The notes under the pieces: generated by a model | The model's database searches: none | Told to the model about the DNA's origin: nothing | Seen by the model: only the letters and a program-made list of their open reading frames with translations | NCBI GenBank assembly: GCA_949288095.1 | Contig: CASEIX010000035.1 | Span: forward strand, 1 to 50,963 | Source: an uncultured Eubacteriales bacterium | GTDB taxonomy: Bacteria; Bacillota; Clostridia; TANB77; CAG-508 | DNA length: 50,963 bases | Reading direction: 5' to 3' | Made by a program: the position numbers and the translations under genes | Part shown: piece after piece, positions 25,204 to 34,134 of the stretch | Numbering within the stretch: position 1 is the stretch's first letter | How the letters are laid out: each line of letters starts with the position of its first letter

Positions 25204-25882
25204 TATCCTTTTTATCATCACCATCTTCGCTTTTGTTTTCTGTTTTAATCTTTTCATCCTCATTATTTTCTATATGATTTTCTGTTTTTGCCTTGTTTTC
25301 TTTCTCTTCATCATCGTCTTCCTCTTCATCATCATCTTTTCTTAAAATACTTCTGATTTGTCTAAATATGATGATGGCAATTGGAACAAATACAATAAAG
25401 TAAAATACATAAATATTTTTAATCATTTGTCCTATAAAGCTTAATGTTTTTACTTTATAGATAACTTTTCCATATACTTGATCAACATCTATTTCTGGAT
25501 CTTCTGCTGTGTTGGCTATACCTTTGGTTGTTAGTTTCTTTTCTCCATTTTCTTCTCTAATAGATACTACTTGGTGTGTAACCACTTTATCTTTAAAACT
25601 TCCCGTATCTCCTTTATATACCACATCATCTCCTACCTGAATCTCATCAGGATTTACTTGTTTTGAGATCAAGATATCTCCCACTTCATATTTGGGCTCC
25701 ATACTTCCAGTTGCTACTGTAAATAATCTATATCCTCCTAAAGATATAGCATTATCTGTTACTCTTTGTAAAATAACCACAATTAGCATTAATACAACAA
25801 TTACAAATAATAAAATATACAAAATATTTCCTATTACCTTTAGTGCTTTATTTTCTTTTATCTTTTTTATTTTTTCTTTCAT
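25196..25882 (-). CDS. SipW-type signal peptidase I with acidic cytoplasmic tail
   Basis: This 228-residue peptidase has an N-terminal membrane helix (about 16-40), the nucleophile loop FTVATGSMEPKYEVGDILI, the catalytic His in VVTHQVVSI, and LTTKGIANTAEDP. A second membrane helix (about 152-175) is followed by a roughly 50-residue, extremely Asp/Glu/Lys-rich tail in the cytoplasm. Its start overlaps the DUF2357 gene by four bases (ATGA) and its stop overlaps the next secreted-protein gene. Expression is therefore tied to the McrB/DUF2357 pair. Confidence 0.9.
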   Translation of the reverse strand: MKEKIKKIKENKALKVIGNILYILLFVIVVLMLIVVILQRVTDNAISLGGYRLFTVATGSMEPKYEVGDILISKQVNPDEIQVGDDVVYKGDTGSFKDKVVTHQVVSIREENGEKKLTTKGIANTAEDPEIDVDQVYGKVIYKVKTLSFIGQMIKNIYVFYFIVFVPIAIIIFRQIRSILRKDDDEEEDDDEEKENKAKTENHIENNEDEKIKTENKSEDGDDKKDNG

Positions 25883-27009
25883 GATAGTTCTTCCTTTTCT
25901 ATTTTGTTTAGGTATTTTTCAATATGATCTTTGAAGATTTTTTGTATTTCTTTAATTGCTTCCATCTTTTTATATTTTATCACTTCATATTTGTTTGCTA
26001 TTAAAGAATTTAATTCTTCTTGTGTCATATCTGTATCCATATCCACTAAATTATTTACCATTTGTTCTAATATAGTTTCTTTAATTTCTTGTCTCGTTCC
26101 TTCTGTTTCTGCCTCATCTTGATCTAATGTTTTTAATATTAGATATTGTAACATAAAAGTTTCATCAAAAAGTTTCTTCTTTTCTCCTTGTTCCATATAG
26201 TCTTGTTTTTCTTCTATATCTTTTGTTTGATCTTCAAAATTGTCTCTTAAATAATTCCATAATTTCATTGCATATTGGAAATTGACATTTTTTAATATCA
26301 CATTTGTCTTTTTGATTGGTTCTCTAATCAAAGTGATATGTTTTTTATCTATTACTTTATATACTTCTGATGAACTTAAATCCAATATTTTTTGTTCTAG
26401 CTCTTCAATTTTTTCTAGTATTTCTTTTGTTTCTTCTTGACTATTTTGTTTTTGATCATTTAATGAAGAAATTAAAGATACATTAATTTCTACTTTTTCG
26501 CTATCTGTTTCAGATAAAGCTTTATAATCTAATTGTTTATCATTTTTATTTTCTTTATTGATATTTTCTTCTAATGTCTTTTTTCTTCTATCAATAAATA
26601 ATTTCATATTTTGTATTAAAGTATAAATTAATTTATTTTCATATGTATCATAACTTTCTTCTTTATTGATGTTTAAGATTTTAGATGGTCTAACATCTCC
26701 CGTTTTTTTATTAATGCTTTGAATTAAATTTGTGTTTTTAGACAAATGCTTAATACTATCCACCGTAATTTTTCTTGCAAGTTCTATTTTTACAATTTCT
26801 TCTTCATTCACAATAAAACGATTTGGAGACCTTAATATATTGTCTATGTAAGGAATTGTTTCTTCCATTTTTTCTATCCATTCAATATCTTTTATTTCTT
26901 TTTTGGTCTCTTGTTGTATTCTTAAACTAGAATCTACTCCCTCGACAAATTTCTTAGAATTTTCTTTGTTGGCATTTTCATAAATATCAATTATTTCTAA
27001 ATCGCTCAT
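25879..27009 (-). CDS. DUF2357-type (McrC-like) protein without nuclease domain
   Basis: About 376 residues, soluble and charged. The segment VRPSKILNINKEESYDTYENKLIYTLIQNM (about 109-138) matches the DUF2357 hallmark, where a Tyr-Asp-Thr-Tyr-Glu-Asn run is typical. This domain is found in McrC-like partners of McrB-type NTPases. A long coiled coil follows (about 195-220). The C-terminal part shows no D...ExK nuclease motif that I can find, so it is probably not a restriction nuclease. I start at ATG 27009 (after GAGGG) rather than GTG 27015. It lies directly downstream of the McrB-like gene and overlaps sipW by four bases. Confidence 0.75.
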   Translation of the reverse strand: MSDLEIIDIYENANKENSKKFVEGVDSSLRIQQETKKEIKDIEWIEKMEETIPYIDNILRSPNRFIVNEEEIVKIELARKITVDSIKHLSKNTNLIQSINKKTGDVRPSKILNINKEESYDTYENKLIYTLIQNMKLFIDRRKKTLEENINKENKNDKQLDYKALSETDSEKVEINVSLISSLNDQKQNSQEETKEILEKIEELEQKILDLSSSEVYKVIDKKHITLIREPIKKTNVILKNVNFQYAMKLWNYLRDNFEDQTKDIEEKQDYMEQGEKKKLFDETFMLQYLILKTLDQDEAETEGTRQEIKETILEQMVNNLVDMDTDMTQEELNSLIANKYEVIKYKKMEAIKEIQKIFKDHIEKYLNKIEKEELS

Positions 27010-27028
27010 TTCCACTTCCCTCTTATTT

Positions 27029-28550
27029 TTAAGTTAATTTCTTTAATCTTAATAGATATTCGATACATTCTTTCATTTTATTTTTTCCAAATGTATCATC
27101 TAAGAATTTTACATATGGGTCAATTTCATCTCTAATATATGCTACATTTAATTGTTCAAATTTTCTAAGTATCTTTTTAGCAATGAAATAATCTACTCCT
27201 GCAATTTCATCTCCGCCACAAGCCACATATACAGGTACGAATTTTTTCATATGAGAAACAATACGGTTACCAAATGCTATACGAAAATGTCTAATCACAT
27301 AATCATCCATTAATTCTATTTTATCTAATGTCTCTTGTGATACTGGATTTTCTTGCATTGCTGTTTCAAATAAATTGTTTAAATATGAATAATTTATATC
27401 TTGTGCATCTACTTCTTTTGGTTTAAAAGCTTTTCCTTTATCATTAATATCAATTGGCATTGCTCTATCATATACCTTATCTGTTACCATGAAAGTTGAA
27501 TCATCATTGTTGATTGTTCCAATATACCACATATTTGCTGGAATTTTTAGTTTTCCCCCATGAATATGTTTTGGATCTGTTTTCCAACTATTAGGAACCA
27601 ATTCAATTAGCCATTCATCTTTATTTGGCATTTCTAGTATAGATAACATTTCTGCGAAATAATACTCCACACGAGAAATATTCATCTCGTCTAGTATAAC
27701 CGTATATACATCATCTGTATATCCTGCAACATACATTTCTTTCAAGACATCTGTTTCATTAAATTTTTTTGTAAATTCATTAAAATATCCGGAATAATTC
27801 TGTTCTATCTCTCCATGAAGGTTGTACTGATGCTACACATGAGTCATGTTTCATAAATTTTCCCCATGCATAAGCAAGAGAAGTTTTACCTGTTCCAGAT
27901 ATACCTTGTAAAATAACTAATTTAGTTGAAGCCAATGCTGATACAAACAAACGCATCATATCAATTGTGTAATATAGTTTTAATTTAGATGCTGCAAAAT
28001 TTCTAAAATTATCACATAATTCTGGCAATGTAAAACTATTCCCATAATCTTTTACTTTATAGTTGGCATATTCTTCATCAATTGTTGTCAATTTGGCAAA
28101 TCGAGAATCATTTGCATCTACAGTTGTTTCCTCATCACCTTGTTCTATTTCATTTGACTCTCCAGGTTTTAAACCTAATTGAGATACTTTCATCGCTAAT
28201 ATATCTTCTTTTTCTTTGATTAATGATGCTACTTGTCCATTTAGATTTGCTACTTCTTCTAATAATTCATCTTGATTGACTGCTTGTTTTCTAAATTTTA
28301 AGTATTTTCTAATTAATAAATAAATTAATAACAATACTAATCCTATCAAAAGAATAACACTAAATATAGCCACTCCAACCAATATCCATTCTGGCATAGA
28401 TAAATCATTTTTATATGCATCTAATATCATTCGATAAGAGTTTATATCAAATATTTGCTTGATTCCATTTCCAATGCCTGATAACATTGTCACTAACCCA
28501 GAAAAAAATTGGGATAAAAATTCATATAAAAATCTTGTAAAAGTCTCCAT
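27029..28550 (-). CDS. Membrane-tethered McrB-like AAA+ NTPase, needs one +1 frameshift at CGG
   Basis: The first frame gives 253 residues. A membrane helix (about 54-82) and a coiled coil (95-115) precede Walker A GISGTGKTS (216-224) and then SVQPSWRDRTELF. At the following CGG the frame hits TAA three codons later. Skipping the C gives GYFNEF, completing the conserved RD-x-LFGYFN motif. The frame then runs on through Walker B VILDEMN (284-290) and the McrB-type motif GTINNDDS (near 344) to the stop at 27029, 506 residues in all. It is probably an NTPase ring with the downstream DUF2357 protein. Unlike restriction McrB it is anchored in the membrane and sits among sipW and TasA-like genes, pointing to export or fibre assembly. 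Confidence 0.85.
27789..27791 (-). other. CGG codon at +1 frameshift site in the McrB-like gene
   Basis: Minus-strand codons are TTA TTC CGG ATA TTT TAA in the initial frame. Skipping the C gives TTC GGA TAT TTT AAT, encoding Phe-Gly-Tyr-Phe-Asn of the conserved motif. This is one of only three in-frame CGG codons seen. Confidence 0.85.
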
Positions 28551-28566
28551 AGTTTACCTCATTTAT

Positions 28567-29565
28567 TTATATTTCTATTATATTTTTTATACTATTTTTA
28601 TATTGTATGATTTCATGATAGTTTTTTAAATCTTTATTCATAATCACATATTGAAAAACACTTAAACCTTCAATATTTTGATAATTTGTTTCAAATGCAT
28701 TATCTAATATAATTGTGATTTTATACCCTTCACGCATTAAATCATAGATTTTTTCTTTGTTTTCTATAAAAGCTTCATATTTTATTTTAATTGAAACCTT
28801 ATCTTTTACAGCTGTATTATTAATGATATTTAACAAGTTTTTTAATTTATTAGGTTTGTTTAATAATTTATCTGTAAATTCTAATACATATTGTCTTGTA
28901 AAGTTTTGTTTTAACACATCTTCTAATACTTTTTTGGTTGTCAAATAATATTCAATTAATAATTTATCCTCATTAATTAATCCTACATTAAATGCTTTAT
29001 TGATTGCAAATTCACTATATACCAAAGGAAATTTTAGGTCATATTTTAAATTCACTCTATATGCATTTAATTTTTGAGGATAATTGGTTAATTTGATAAA
29101 AAATTCTTCAGAATCAAATGTTTCTAATAATTTTTCCTTTTGATTTTTATAGTCTTTTACCAAATTGTATAAATCTTTTTCAAAATTATCCTCTTCTTTA
29201 TTCAATACTCTTTTTCTTAATTTCGCAATTTTTTCAATTGTTTTCCCAATATCTTTTGTATTTGTTACTTTATCAAAATATAAGACATAATAGAAAAATA
29301 AACACATTTGATCGATAATCACTCTATCTTCTATATTGTCTATACAAAGTTCTTCTGCTGTATCTCTTAAATAATCTAATATTTTCTTTCTTAAAGTTCT
29401 ACTAGTATCATAGTCATAAAAATTGTAATAACGAATATCTATATATTTTTTCATATAGATGTCACAATATTTTTTACTAAATTTATTTCCTAATACTAGT
29501 TTTAAATATTCTATAATTTGTTTTTTCGTTAATTCAATATATTTATCTGCTAGATTGATTGTCAT
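28567..29565 (-). CDS. Unrecognised cytoplasmic protein upstream of the McrB-like gene
   Basis: This 332-residue, mostly helical protein has no signal peptide or membrane helix and is rich in Lys, Ile, Tyr and Asn. Its C-terminal part (about 250-320: VSIKIKYEAFIENKEKIYDLMREGYKITIILDNAF) looks like an alpha/beta segment, possibly Rossmann-like, such as occurs in von Willebrand or nucleotide folds. I cannot assign a family. It starts after AAGGAG and ends 17 bases before the McrB-like gene, so it is likely a third component of the NTPase module. Confidence 0.6.
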   Translation of the reverse strand: MTINLADKYIELTKKQIIEYLKLVLGNKFSKKYCDIYMKKYIDIRYYNFYDYDTSRTLRKKILDYLRDTAEELCIDNIEDRVIIDQMCLFFYYVLYFDKVTNTKDIGKTIEKIAKLRKRVLNKEEDNFEKDLYNLVKDYKNQKEKLLETFDSEEFFIKLTNYPQKLNAYRVNLKYDLKFPLVYSEFAINKAFNVGLINEDKLLIEYYLTTKKVLEDVLKQNFTRQYVLEFTDKLLNKPNKLKNLLNIINNTAVKDKVSIKIKYEAFIENKEKIYDLMREGYKITIILDNAFETNYQNIEGLSVFQYVIMNKDLKNYHEIIQYKNSIKNIIEI

Positions 29566-29585
29566 ATTTTTACTCCTTATTTGTT

Positions 29586-30518
29586 TTAAGTACTTGTTAC
29601 TTTTATGATGGAATTCTGATTACCATTTGGATATGTATAATCTTTGGTTACATCTACTTTATAAAATCTGATATCCACACTAGATATGGCATCTATCATA
29701 ATGGTAAAACGATTGATATAAACATTTCCATTAATCGTTGTTGTTCCTATATTTTTTGCTTCATTATATACTTCACTTGTCATGTCTAATAGCACTTCTT
29801 GAGGATTACATTCTATGGTTACTTCTCCTGAATAACATTTATTTTTATTTTGTTCTGATAGACTTAAATATGTATTTCCATCTATTCTATCTCCTGCCTG
29901 ATATTCTCCAAAACTTTCTCTTACTGTATAATAACTTAATGTATTGGTAATACTTAATTCTAAATATGGACTATTTGCCTCATCTGTAATTTGATAAGAA
30001 ATATTTTCTTGTCCTACTACCAAAATAAATTGTCCTTTTAATGTTTTTTGATATTCTGATGTTGAATGAACTTCTATATCTACAACCACTCTATCTCCTG
30101 TTCTCAATTGTGTATTTGGCGTAATGGTTAAATTAAAATAGTCTGTATTACTTGATGCATATATAATCCCTTCTGTTTTACTTAGCTGACAAATTGCATT
30201 ATCTGTGCAACTATACTGAATATCATAAGAAATATCATAGGTTGCTGCCTCTATATTATTTTTTCTGCTATTCATATTAATGGTAATTGTATAATCATCT
30301 ACACCAGACCAGTTATCTACTTGAAGTGTTGTTCCATCTTCTGATAACTTATCACTTTCAAAATAAAATTCTTTACTTCTTAGAAAATAGTTGTTGACAC
30401 TTTCTGTTATATATCTCGCAAAAATCACAACTAGAGATATCAAAGCAATACATATCACTAATATAATTAAGATTTGTTTTTTTTGATATTGACTTCTAGT
30501 TCTTGTTTTTTTTCGCAT
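29586..30518 (-). CDS. Single-pass exported beta-rich protein of the operon
   Basis: About 310 residues starting at ATG 30518 (after GAAAGGAAG). A basic stretch is followed by one hydrophobic helix (about 15-38), then FARYITESVNNYFLRSKEFYFESDKL and a large beta-rich outer region with three or four cysteines (CTDNAIC, KCYSGEVTIEC). The 'FARY.T.S.N.Y.' junction after the helix resembles the TasA-like members of the cluster. The cysteines may form disulphides outside the cell. It is probably a fibre-associated or tip protein; function unassigned. Confidence 0.65.
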   Translation of the reverse strand: MRKKTRTRSQYQKKQILIILVICIALISLVVIFARYITESVNNYFLRSKEFYFESDKLSEDGTTLQVDNWSGVDDYTITINMNSRKNNIEAATYDISYDIQYSCTDNAICQLSKTEGIIYASSNTDYFNLTITPNTQLRTGDRVVVDIEVHSTSEYQKTLKGQFILVVGQENISYQITDEANSPYLELSITNTLSYYTVRESFGEYQAGDRIDGNTYLSLSEQNKNKCYSGEVTIECNPQEVLLDMTSEVYNEAKNIGTTTINGNVYINRFTIMIDAISSVDIRFYKVDVTKDYTYPNGNQNSIIKVTST

Positions 30519-30536
30519 GTTTCTTCCTTTCTTCAC

Positions 30537-31106
30537 TTAAGTTAATTGTCTTGAATCTACTGTTATTTCTAACATTTCTATAATGTCTTGATATTCCATT
30601 GTATTATAATTTGCTGGAAAATGTATTACCAATTGATATACATTTGTCTTAGGTTCTTGGTAATACAATTCCTCTGTTTTTGTTGTCATTGTTCTAAAAT
30701 ATGTCCCATCTTCATCCTGTGCTATTTCATTTGTTTCGATTATATTGACTGCATTTTCATCTTCATAGTCTTGATTCATATATAAGGTATATGTTAGTGG
30801 CAAATTTGTTGTTGTTCGTATTTTTAAATCATATGATAAATCAATTTCTGCTGTTTTTTCTCCATCCTCATTTCCTATAGAAAATGTATATACATAGGCA
30901 TTATCTTGTGGAAATATTTCTGCCAAATTCAAACTCATTTTTTGGAAATCTTCCTTTAATAAATAAAATGCAATATCTACATTTGCATTAGATGTTGCTT
31001 CACTTTCATATCTAGACCAAATTAACACAAATATTCTAAGTACAATCATAAAACAAGCTATTAAAATAACTAATTTGGCATATAATCTTTTTTTCTCTTT
31101 ACTCAT
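30537..31106 (-). CDS. TasA-like exported protein coupled to sipW
   Basis: This 189-residue protein starts at ATG 31106, after GGAGG and overlapping the sipW stop as ATGAGTAA. It has a basic N-terminus, a hydrophobic helix (about 8-30) and the junction IWSRYESEATSNANVDIAFYLL, then a beta domain (YVYTFSIGNEDGEKTAEIDLSYDLKIRTTTNLPLTY). The 'SRYESEA.SNA.VD.A.Y' pattern after the helix is typical of SipW/TasA-like clusters. The translational coupling makes it a probable substrate of that peptidase. Confidence 0.68.
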   Translation of the reverse strand: MSKEKKRLYAKLVILIACFMIVLRIFVLIWSRYESEATSNANVDIAFYLLKEDFQKMSLNLAEIFPQDNAYVYTFSIGNEDGEKTAEIDLSYDLKIRTTTNLPLTYTLYMNQDYEDENAVNIIETNEIAQDEDGTYFRTMTTKTEELYYQEPKTNVYQLVIHFPANYNTMEYQDIIEMLEITVDSRQLT

Positions 31107-31632
31107 TTTTTTCCTCCGTACTGTTTGTAATTCTAAGTGCAACTCCTAAAAGGATTATTAGAGTTATTGCTAAAATACATACTTGTGGAGATAAAATAGC
31201 TCTTCTCCAAACGCCTAGTTTGGGAATAATCTGTATCACTTTTCCTAATACTTGTGTTTCTTGTATAGGACTATCTTCAGTATTATTTGCATCTCCTTTT
31301 GTTATCCATTCACCATTTTCATTTATTTTGATTAATCTATGTGTAATAAAATTTTCTTCTTCCTGATATACAATAATATCATTTTCTTGTATATCTTTTG
31401 TAATTTTTACAACGACCACATCACCTATTTCTATCGTATCTGCCATACTTCCTGTTGCTACTTCAAAAAATGTATATCCAAAAATATTGGCATATGGATT
31501 ATTTAAAATCTTTATTTGGAATAAATAATATATTCCTATGATAATTAATAAAGATACAAATATTAACAATATATTTAATGTGATTCCTGCTATTTTATTA
31601 ATGATTTTCTTTACCTTTATTTTTCTACTCAT
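31099..31632 (-). CDS. SipW-type signal peptidase I
   Basis: This 177-residue protein is compact, with a membrane helix (about 16-36), the nucleophile loop FEVATGSMADTIEIGDVVVV, the catalytic His in FITHRLIKI, WITKGDANNTEDSPI, and a C-terminal helix (about 146-167). The usual SMEP is SMAD, but the Ser and His are present, so activity is expected. It overlaps its neighbours by eight bases on both sides, which ties it to the TasA-like proteins before and after it. Confidence 0.9.
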   Translation of the reverse strand: MSRKIKVKKIINKIAGITLNILLIFVSLLIIIGIYYLFQIKILNNPYANIFGYTFFEVATGSMADTIEIGDVVVVKITKDIQENDIIVYQEEENFITHRLIKINENGEWITKGDANNTEDSPIQETQVLGKVIQIIPKLGVWRRAILSPQVCILAITLIILLGVALRITNSTEEKNE

Positions 31633-32248
31633 ATGCTACTATTTCTTCTCCTAAGTATTGACTAACATGTACAATGATTGGAATTTCTAACTTATATTCT
31701 TCTTGTATCCCCATACTTGTATCTTCTTCACTATTTGTTTCATCATCTTTCCACTCTATTTCCACTTCGATTGTATTTTGTATTCCTTGCTTAATTTCTT
31801 CTAGAGATATGATTCCTGTATATGTATTCTCATCTGTTTTTACCAAAGTTTTCCCTTGATTAGTTTCTTTAATGGATTTTATTGTTATATTTTTATTCGT
31901 TAAATTTTCTTGGTTAAGGCTTACATCATATCTTACAGATACATCTGTATTGGTAGGATCTATGGAAATATGAAATATACCAGATAAACCTGGTGCTAGA
32001 TTTCCTGGTTTTACATGTTCATTATTCTGAACTTCTATATTATCCACTGTAAATTCTTTGTTTACTCCATTAGATATATCCGTTTGATTGATTTTAATTT
32101 GCCATACACCTTTTACTAGATTTACTGTTCCATTTACTTCACTTTGAAAAACAGCATATATTTGTATAATACCATATATCACAATTAGTATTATACAAAT
32201 ATACAATATATATTTTTTCTTAAATAGTTTATGCTTTTTTTCCTGCAT
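31625..32248 (-). CDS. TasA-like secreted protein
   Basis: This 207-residue protein has a basic N-terminus, a hydrophobic helix (about 13-33: YILYICIILIVIYGIIQIYAVF), then a mature beta domain. GVWQIKINQTDISN, NLAPGLSGIFHISIDPTNTDVSVRYDVSL and VEIEWKDDETNSEEDT match the plus-strand TasA-like protein at 23988-24578 (ARWNILVND, LAPVFPGSE, DVSFEYEIS, VKWNDDETAT). It begins inside the end of the degenerate signal-peptidase-like gene (20-base overlap) and overlaps sipW by eight bases. Confidence 0.72.
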   Translation of the reverse strand: MQEKKHKLFKKKYILYICIILIVIYGIIQIYAVFQSEVNGTVNLVKGVWQIKINQTDISNGVNKEFTVDNIEVQNNEHVKPGNLAPGLSGIFHISIDPTNTDVSVRYDVSLNQENLTNKNITIKSIKETNQGKTLVKTDENTYTGIISLEEIKQGIQNTIEVEIEWKDDETNSEEDTSMGIQEEYKLEIPIIVHVSQYLGEEIVAYE

Positions 32249-32780
32249 CTTTTTCTACCTTATCATCTTTATCTTCTTTTGAATTTCTTATATCAGATAT
32301 AACAACTGTTATTTGATAGAAGAATGCAAGTAGTGCTGGTAATACAATTAAAAATAGAAATCCCCATTTAGATTCTAATACACTAAGAACTGCCCCCACT
32401 CCTGGTATTACTGAAGTAGCATTTTCTCCTCCAAGTACATACTCACTTGATATTTTGCGTTCTCCTTCAAATGTATATGTTGACTCTGTTTCTGTTACTT
32501 TTTCTAAGTCTTCTACTTCTCCTAGCATAATTTCTATTTGTCTGTCATATGTATCATAGAAAAATGCTTTATCTCCTGGTAAAACATCTATACTTTTATC
32601 TACAATTACTAAATCTCCATTATTAAAATCTGGTGCTAATTCATTATCATTAATGATAACTAATGAATAATTTCCAAATTCTGTTACCTTAAATTGATTG
32701 TATGATAACAAACATATTGTTACAAATACGGCAATAATTACATAAATTACAAATATGATATTTAAAATTGTTTTTTTCAT
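32229..32780 (-). CDS. Signal-peptidase-like protein lacking catalytic residues, first gene of the operon
   Basis: This 183-residue protein has an S26/SipW plan: an N-terminal helix (about 5-27), YSLVIINDNELAPDFNNGDLVIVDKS in place of the nucleophile loop, SSEYVLGGENATSVIPGVGAVL, a C-terminal helix (about 140-160) and a charged tail. The residue equivalent to the catalytic Ser is Glu or Asn, and no His is present, so it cannot work as a Ser/His peptidase. It leads the ten-gene operon behind a good promoter. It may hold pre-proteins, cap the peptidase complex, or sense substrate (inference). Confidence 0.7.
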   Translation of the reverse strand: MKKTILNIIFVIYVIIAVFVTICLLSYNQFKVTEFGNYSLVIINDNELAPDFNNGDLVIVDKSIDVLPGDKAFFYDTYDRQIEIMLGEVEDLEKVTETESTYTFEGERKISSEYVLGGENATSVIPGVGAVLSVLESKWGFLFLIVLPALLAFFYQITVVISDIRNSKEDKDDKVEKDAGKKA

Positions 32781-32814
32781 ATCTCTTCTTCCCCCTAAAC
32801 ATTTTTACAAAAAC

Positions 32815-32843
32815 AATATATCATAACAAATTTTCTTTTTCAA
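32815..32843 (-). promoter_or_regulatory. Promoter of the ten-gene surface operon
   Basis: On the minus strand TTGAAA (complement of 32838-32843), a 17-base spacer and TATATT (complement of 32815-32820), about 35 bases before the ATG at 32780. Confidence 0.7.
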
Positions 32844-32871
32844 CATTTTTTGCGTTTTTGTGCTATTTTCA

Positions 32872-32900
32872 TTTACTTTTATTTTTTTTAATGATATACT
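32872..32900 (+). promoter_or_regulatory. Divergent promoter for the 309-residue protein
   Basis: TTTACT (32872-32877), a 17-base spacer and TATACT (32895-32900), back-to-back with the surface-operon promoter. Confidence 0.6.
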
Positions 32901-32928
32901 TTTTGTATATTTAAATTGGAGGTTACAA

Positions 32929-33858
32929 ATGATTAGCATTTCAAAAGATAAAAACTCAATGAAATTATTAGAAATTGAAAAAAGTTCTTTACAATCTATG
33001 TTAGATATTCAAAAAAACTTAAATAAACAAATATTACGCTTTTTAAAGAATTTTTTAGGTGATTTAAAAGTTGAATTAGATTTTGAATCAGAAAACAATG
33101 CTTTTCAATACATTAATGAAGCAACTGATATTTTAGGTAAATCAAATACCAATATTGAAAAACTAAATTTACTTTTAGAAAAACTTGATAAAGTGATTAC
33201 AGGCATTCATGATGAATATGTTGATTATAAAATTTCTCATTACAATACAACTTTCACTCAGGAAATTGATATCATTTATCAAAATACAAATTTAATTGAG
33301 GAATTTATTCATAAAATATCTGTGTTAGATTTATCTGAACTTTTACAAGAAATTAATAAAGATCCTGTTATAAGTTCTACTGAAACAGAAGAAGATGATT
33401 TGGAAATACATCCTGAACTTTTAAATTCTTCTTTTGTAGAAAATACATTGGTTATTTCAGAAATGCAAGGGAAAGTCATTTTACCTTATAAAATACAAGA
33501 AATAAACAGTATTTTATTTAACAATAATGATAAATATTCTTCTATTGAAGACGTGATAGAAAAATTATATACCAGACCTATGAAAGATTATCGATTTTCT
33601 GCAATAGCAAGATTTAAAGAAGCTTATAAATTGGTTACAGAAAAAGAACATAAATCTAAAATGCAAGCATTATCTTTGGCTTCTGAATTATTTACCAATT
33701 TAAGTTTACATCCAGCTATTATTACTGCTTGTAAATCATTAGATGAATTAGATATTTATTTAGCTTGTTTGGAAGATAACTCATTAGACGAATTTCCTTT
33801 TTTTGAAGTTAAATATGAAATTGCTCCAAAACTTCAAAAACAAGAAAATCCTTTTTAA
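32929..33858 (+). CDS. Unrecognised helical cytoplasmic protein, divergent from the surface operon
   Basis: I start at ATG 32929, six bases after GGAGG, giving 309 residues; the longer upstream frame would run through the promoter. The protein is helical, with a coiled coil in the first 150 residues and a second helical part (RFSAIARFKEAYKLVTEKEHKSKMQALSLASELFTNLSLHPAIITACKSLDELDIYLACLEDN). No signal peptide or known domain is seen. The shared divergent promoter region with the ten-gene operon suggests a regulatory or accessory link. Confidence 0.65.
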   Translation: MISISKDKNSMKLLEIEKSSLQSMLDIQKNLNKQILRFLKNFLGDLKVELDFESENNAFQYINEATDILGKSNTNIEKLNLLLEKLDKVITGIHDEYVDYKISHYNTTFTQEIDIIYQNTNLIEEFIHKISVLDLSELLQEINKDPVISSTETEEDDLEIHPELLNSSFVENTLVISEMQGKVILPYKIQEINSILFNNNDKYSSIEDVIEKLYTRPMKDYRFSAIARFKEAYKLVTEKEHKSKMQALSLASELFTNLSLHPAIITACKSLDELDIYLACLEDNSLDEFPFFEVKYEIAPKLQKQENPF

Positions 33859-33916
33859 TAGATTCGTATATTAAATTATCTCTTATTCCTTTTCTTTTAA
33901 TGTATAAGAGTCATGC

Positions 33917-33952
33917 TAAAAAGGACATATATCAAATATATGTCCTTTTTTC
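33917..33952. terminator. Bidirectional terminator
   Basis: AAAAAGGACATATA and TATATGTCCTTTTTT form a long perfect stem with a short loop between converging genes. It overlaps the end of the DUF951 gene. Confidence 0.88.
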
Positions 33953-34120
33953 TAATTTTGTTATCACTTTTAGAGCTTTTTCTCTTGGAATAGTTACGAC
34001 ATGTCCACATCCTTCACACTTTAATTTAAAATCGACACCCATTCTCGTAATTTCCCATAGTTTACTTCCACAAGGGTGTACTTTTTTTGTTCTTACAATA
34101 TCTCCAATCTTATATTCCAT
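33932..34120 (-). CDS. DUF951 family small protein
   Basis: This 62-residue protein matches the DUF951 (YyzM-like) pattern: GDIVRTKKVHPCGSKLWEITRMGVDFKLKCEGCGHVVTIPR. It has a possible Cys-based metal site (HPCG and CEGCGH) and a small beta fold. Function unknown; the family is widespread in Firmicutes. The start follows GAAGGG. It forms a minus-strand run with the 240-residue gene and gltX. Confidence 0.87.
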   Translation of the reverse strand: MEYKIGDIVRTKKVHPCGSKLWEITRMGVDFKLKCEGCGHVVTIPREKALKVITKLEKRTYI

Positions 34121-34134
34121 TATTTTTCCCTTCT

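Noticed and set aside
25879..28550. A type IV (McrBC) restriction system
   Set aside because: The NTPase has a membrane helix, the McrC-like partner shows no nuclease motif, and the genes sit inside an operon of signal peptidases and secreted proteins.
32860..32928. Longer N-terminus of the 309-residue protein from 32860
   Set aside because: The extra codons cover the promoter and ribosome binding site; the ATG at 32929 follows a strong GGAGG.
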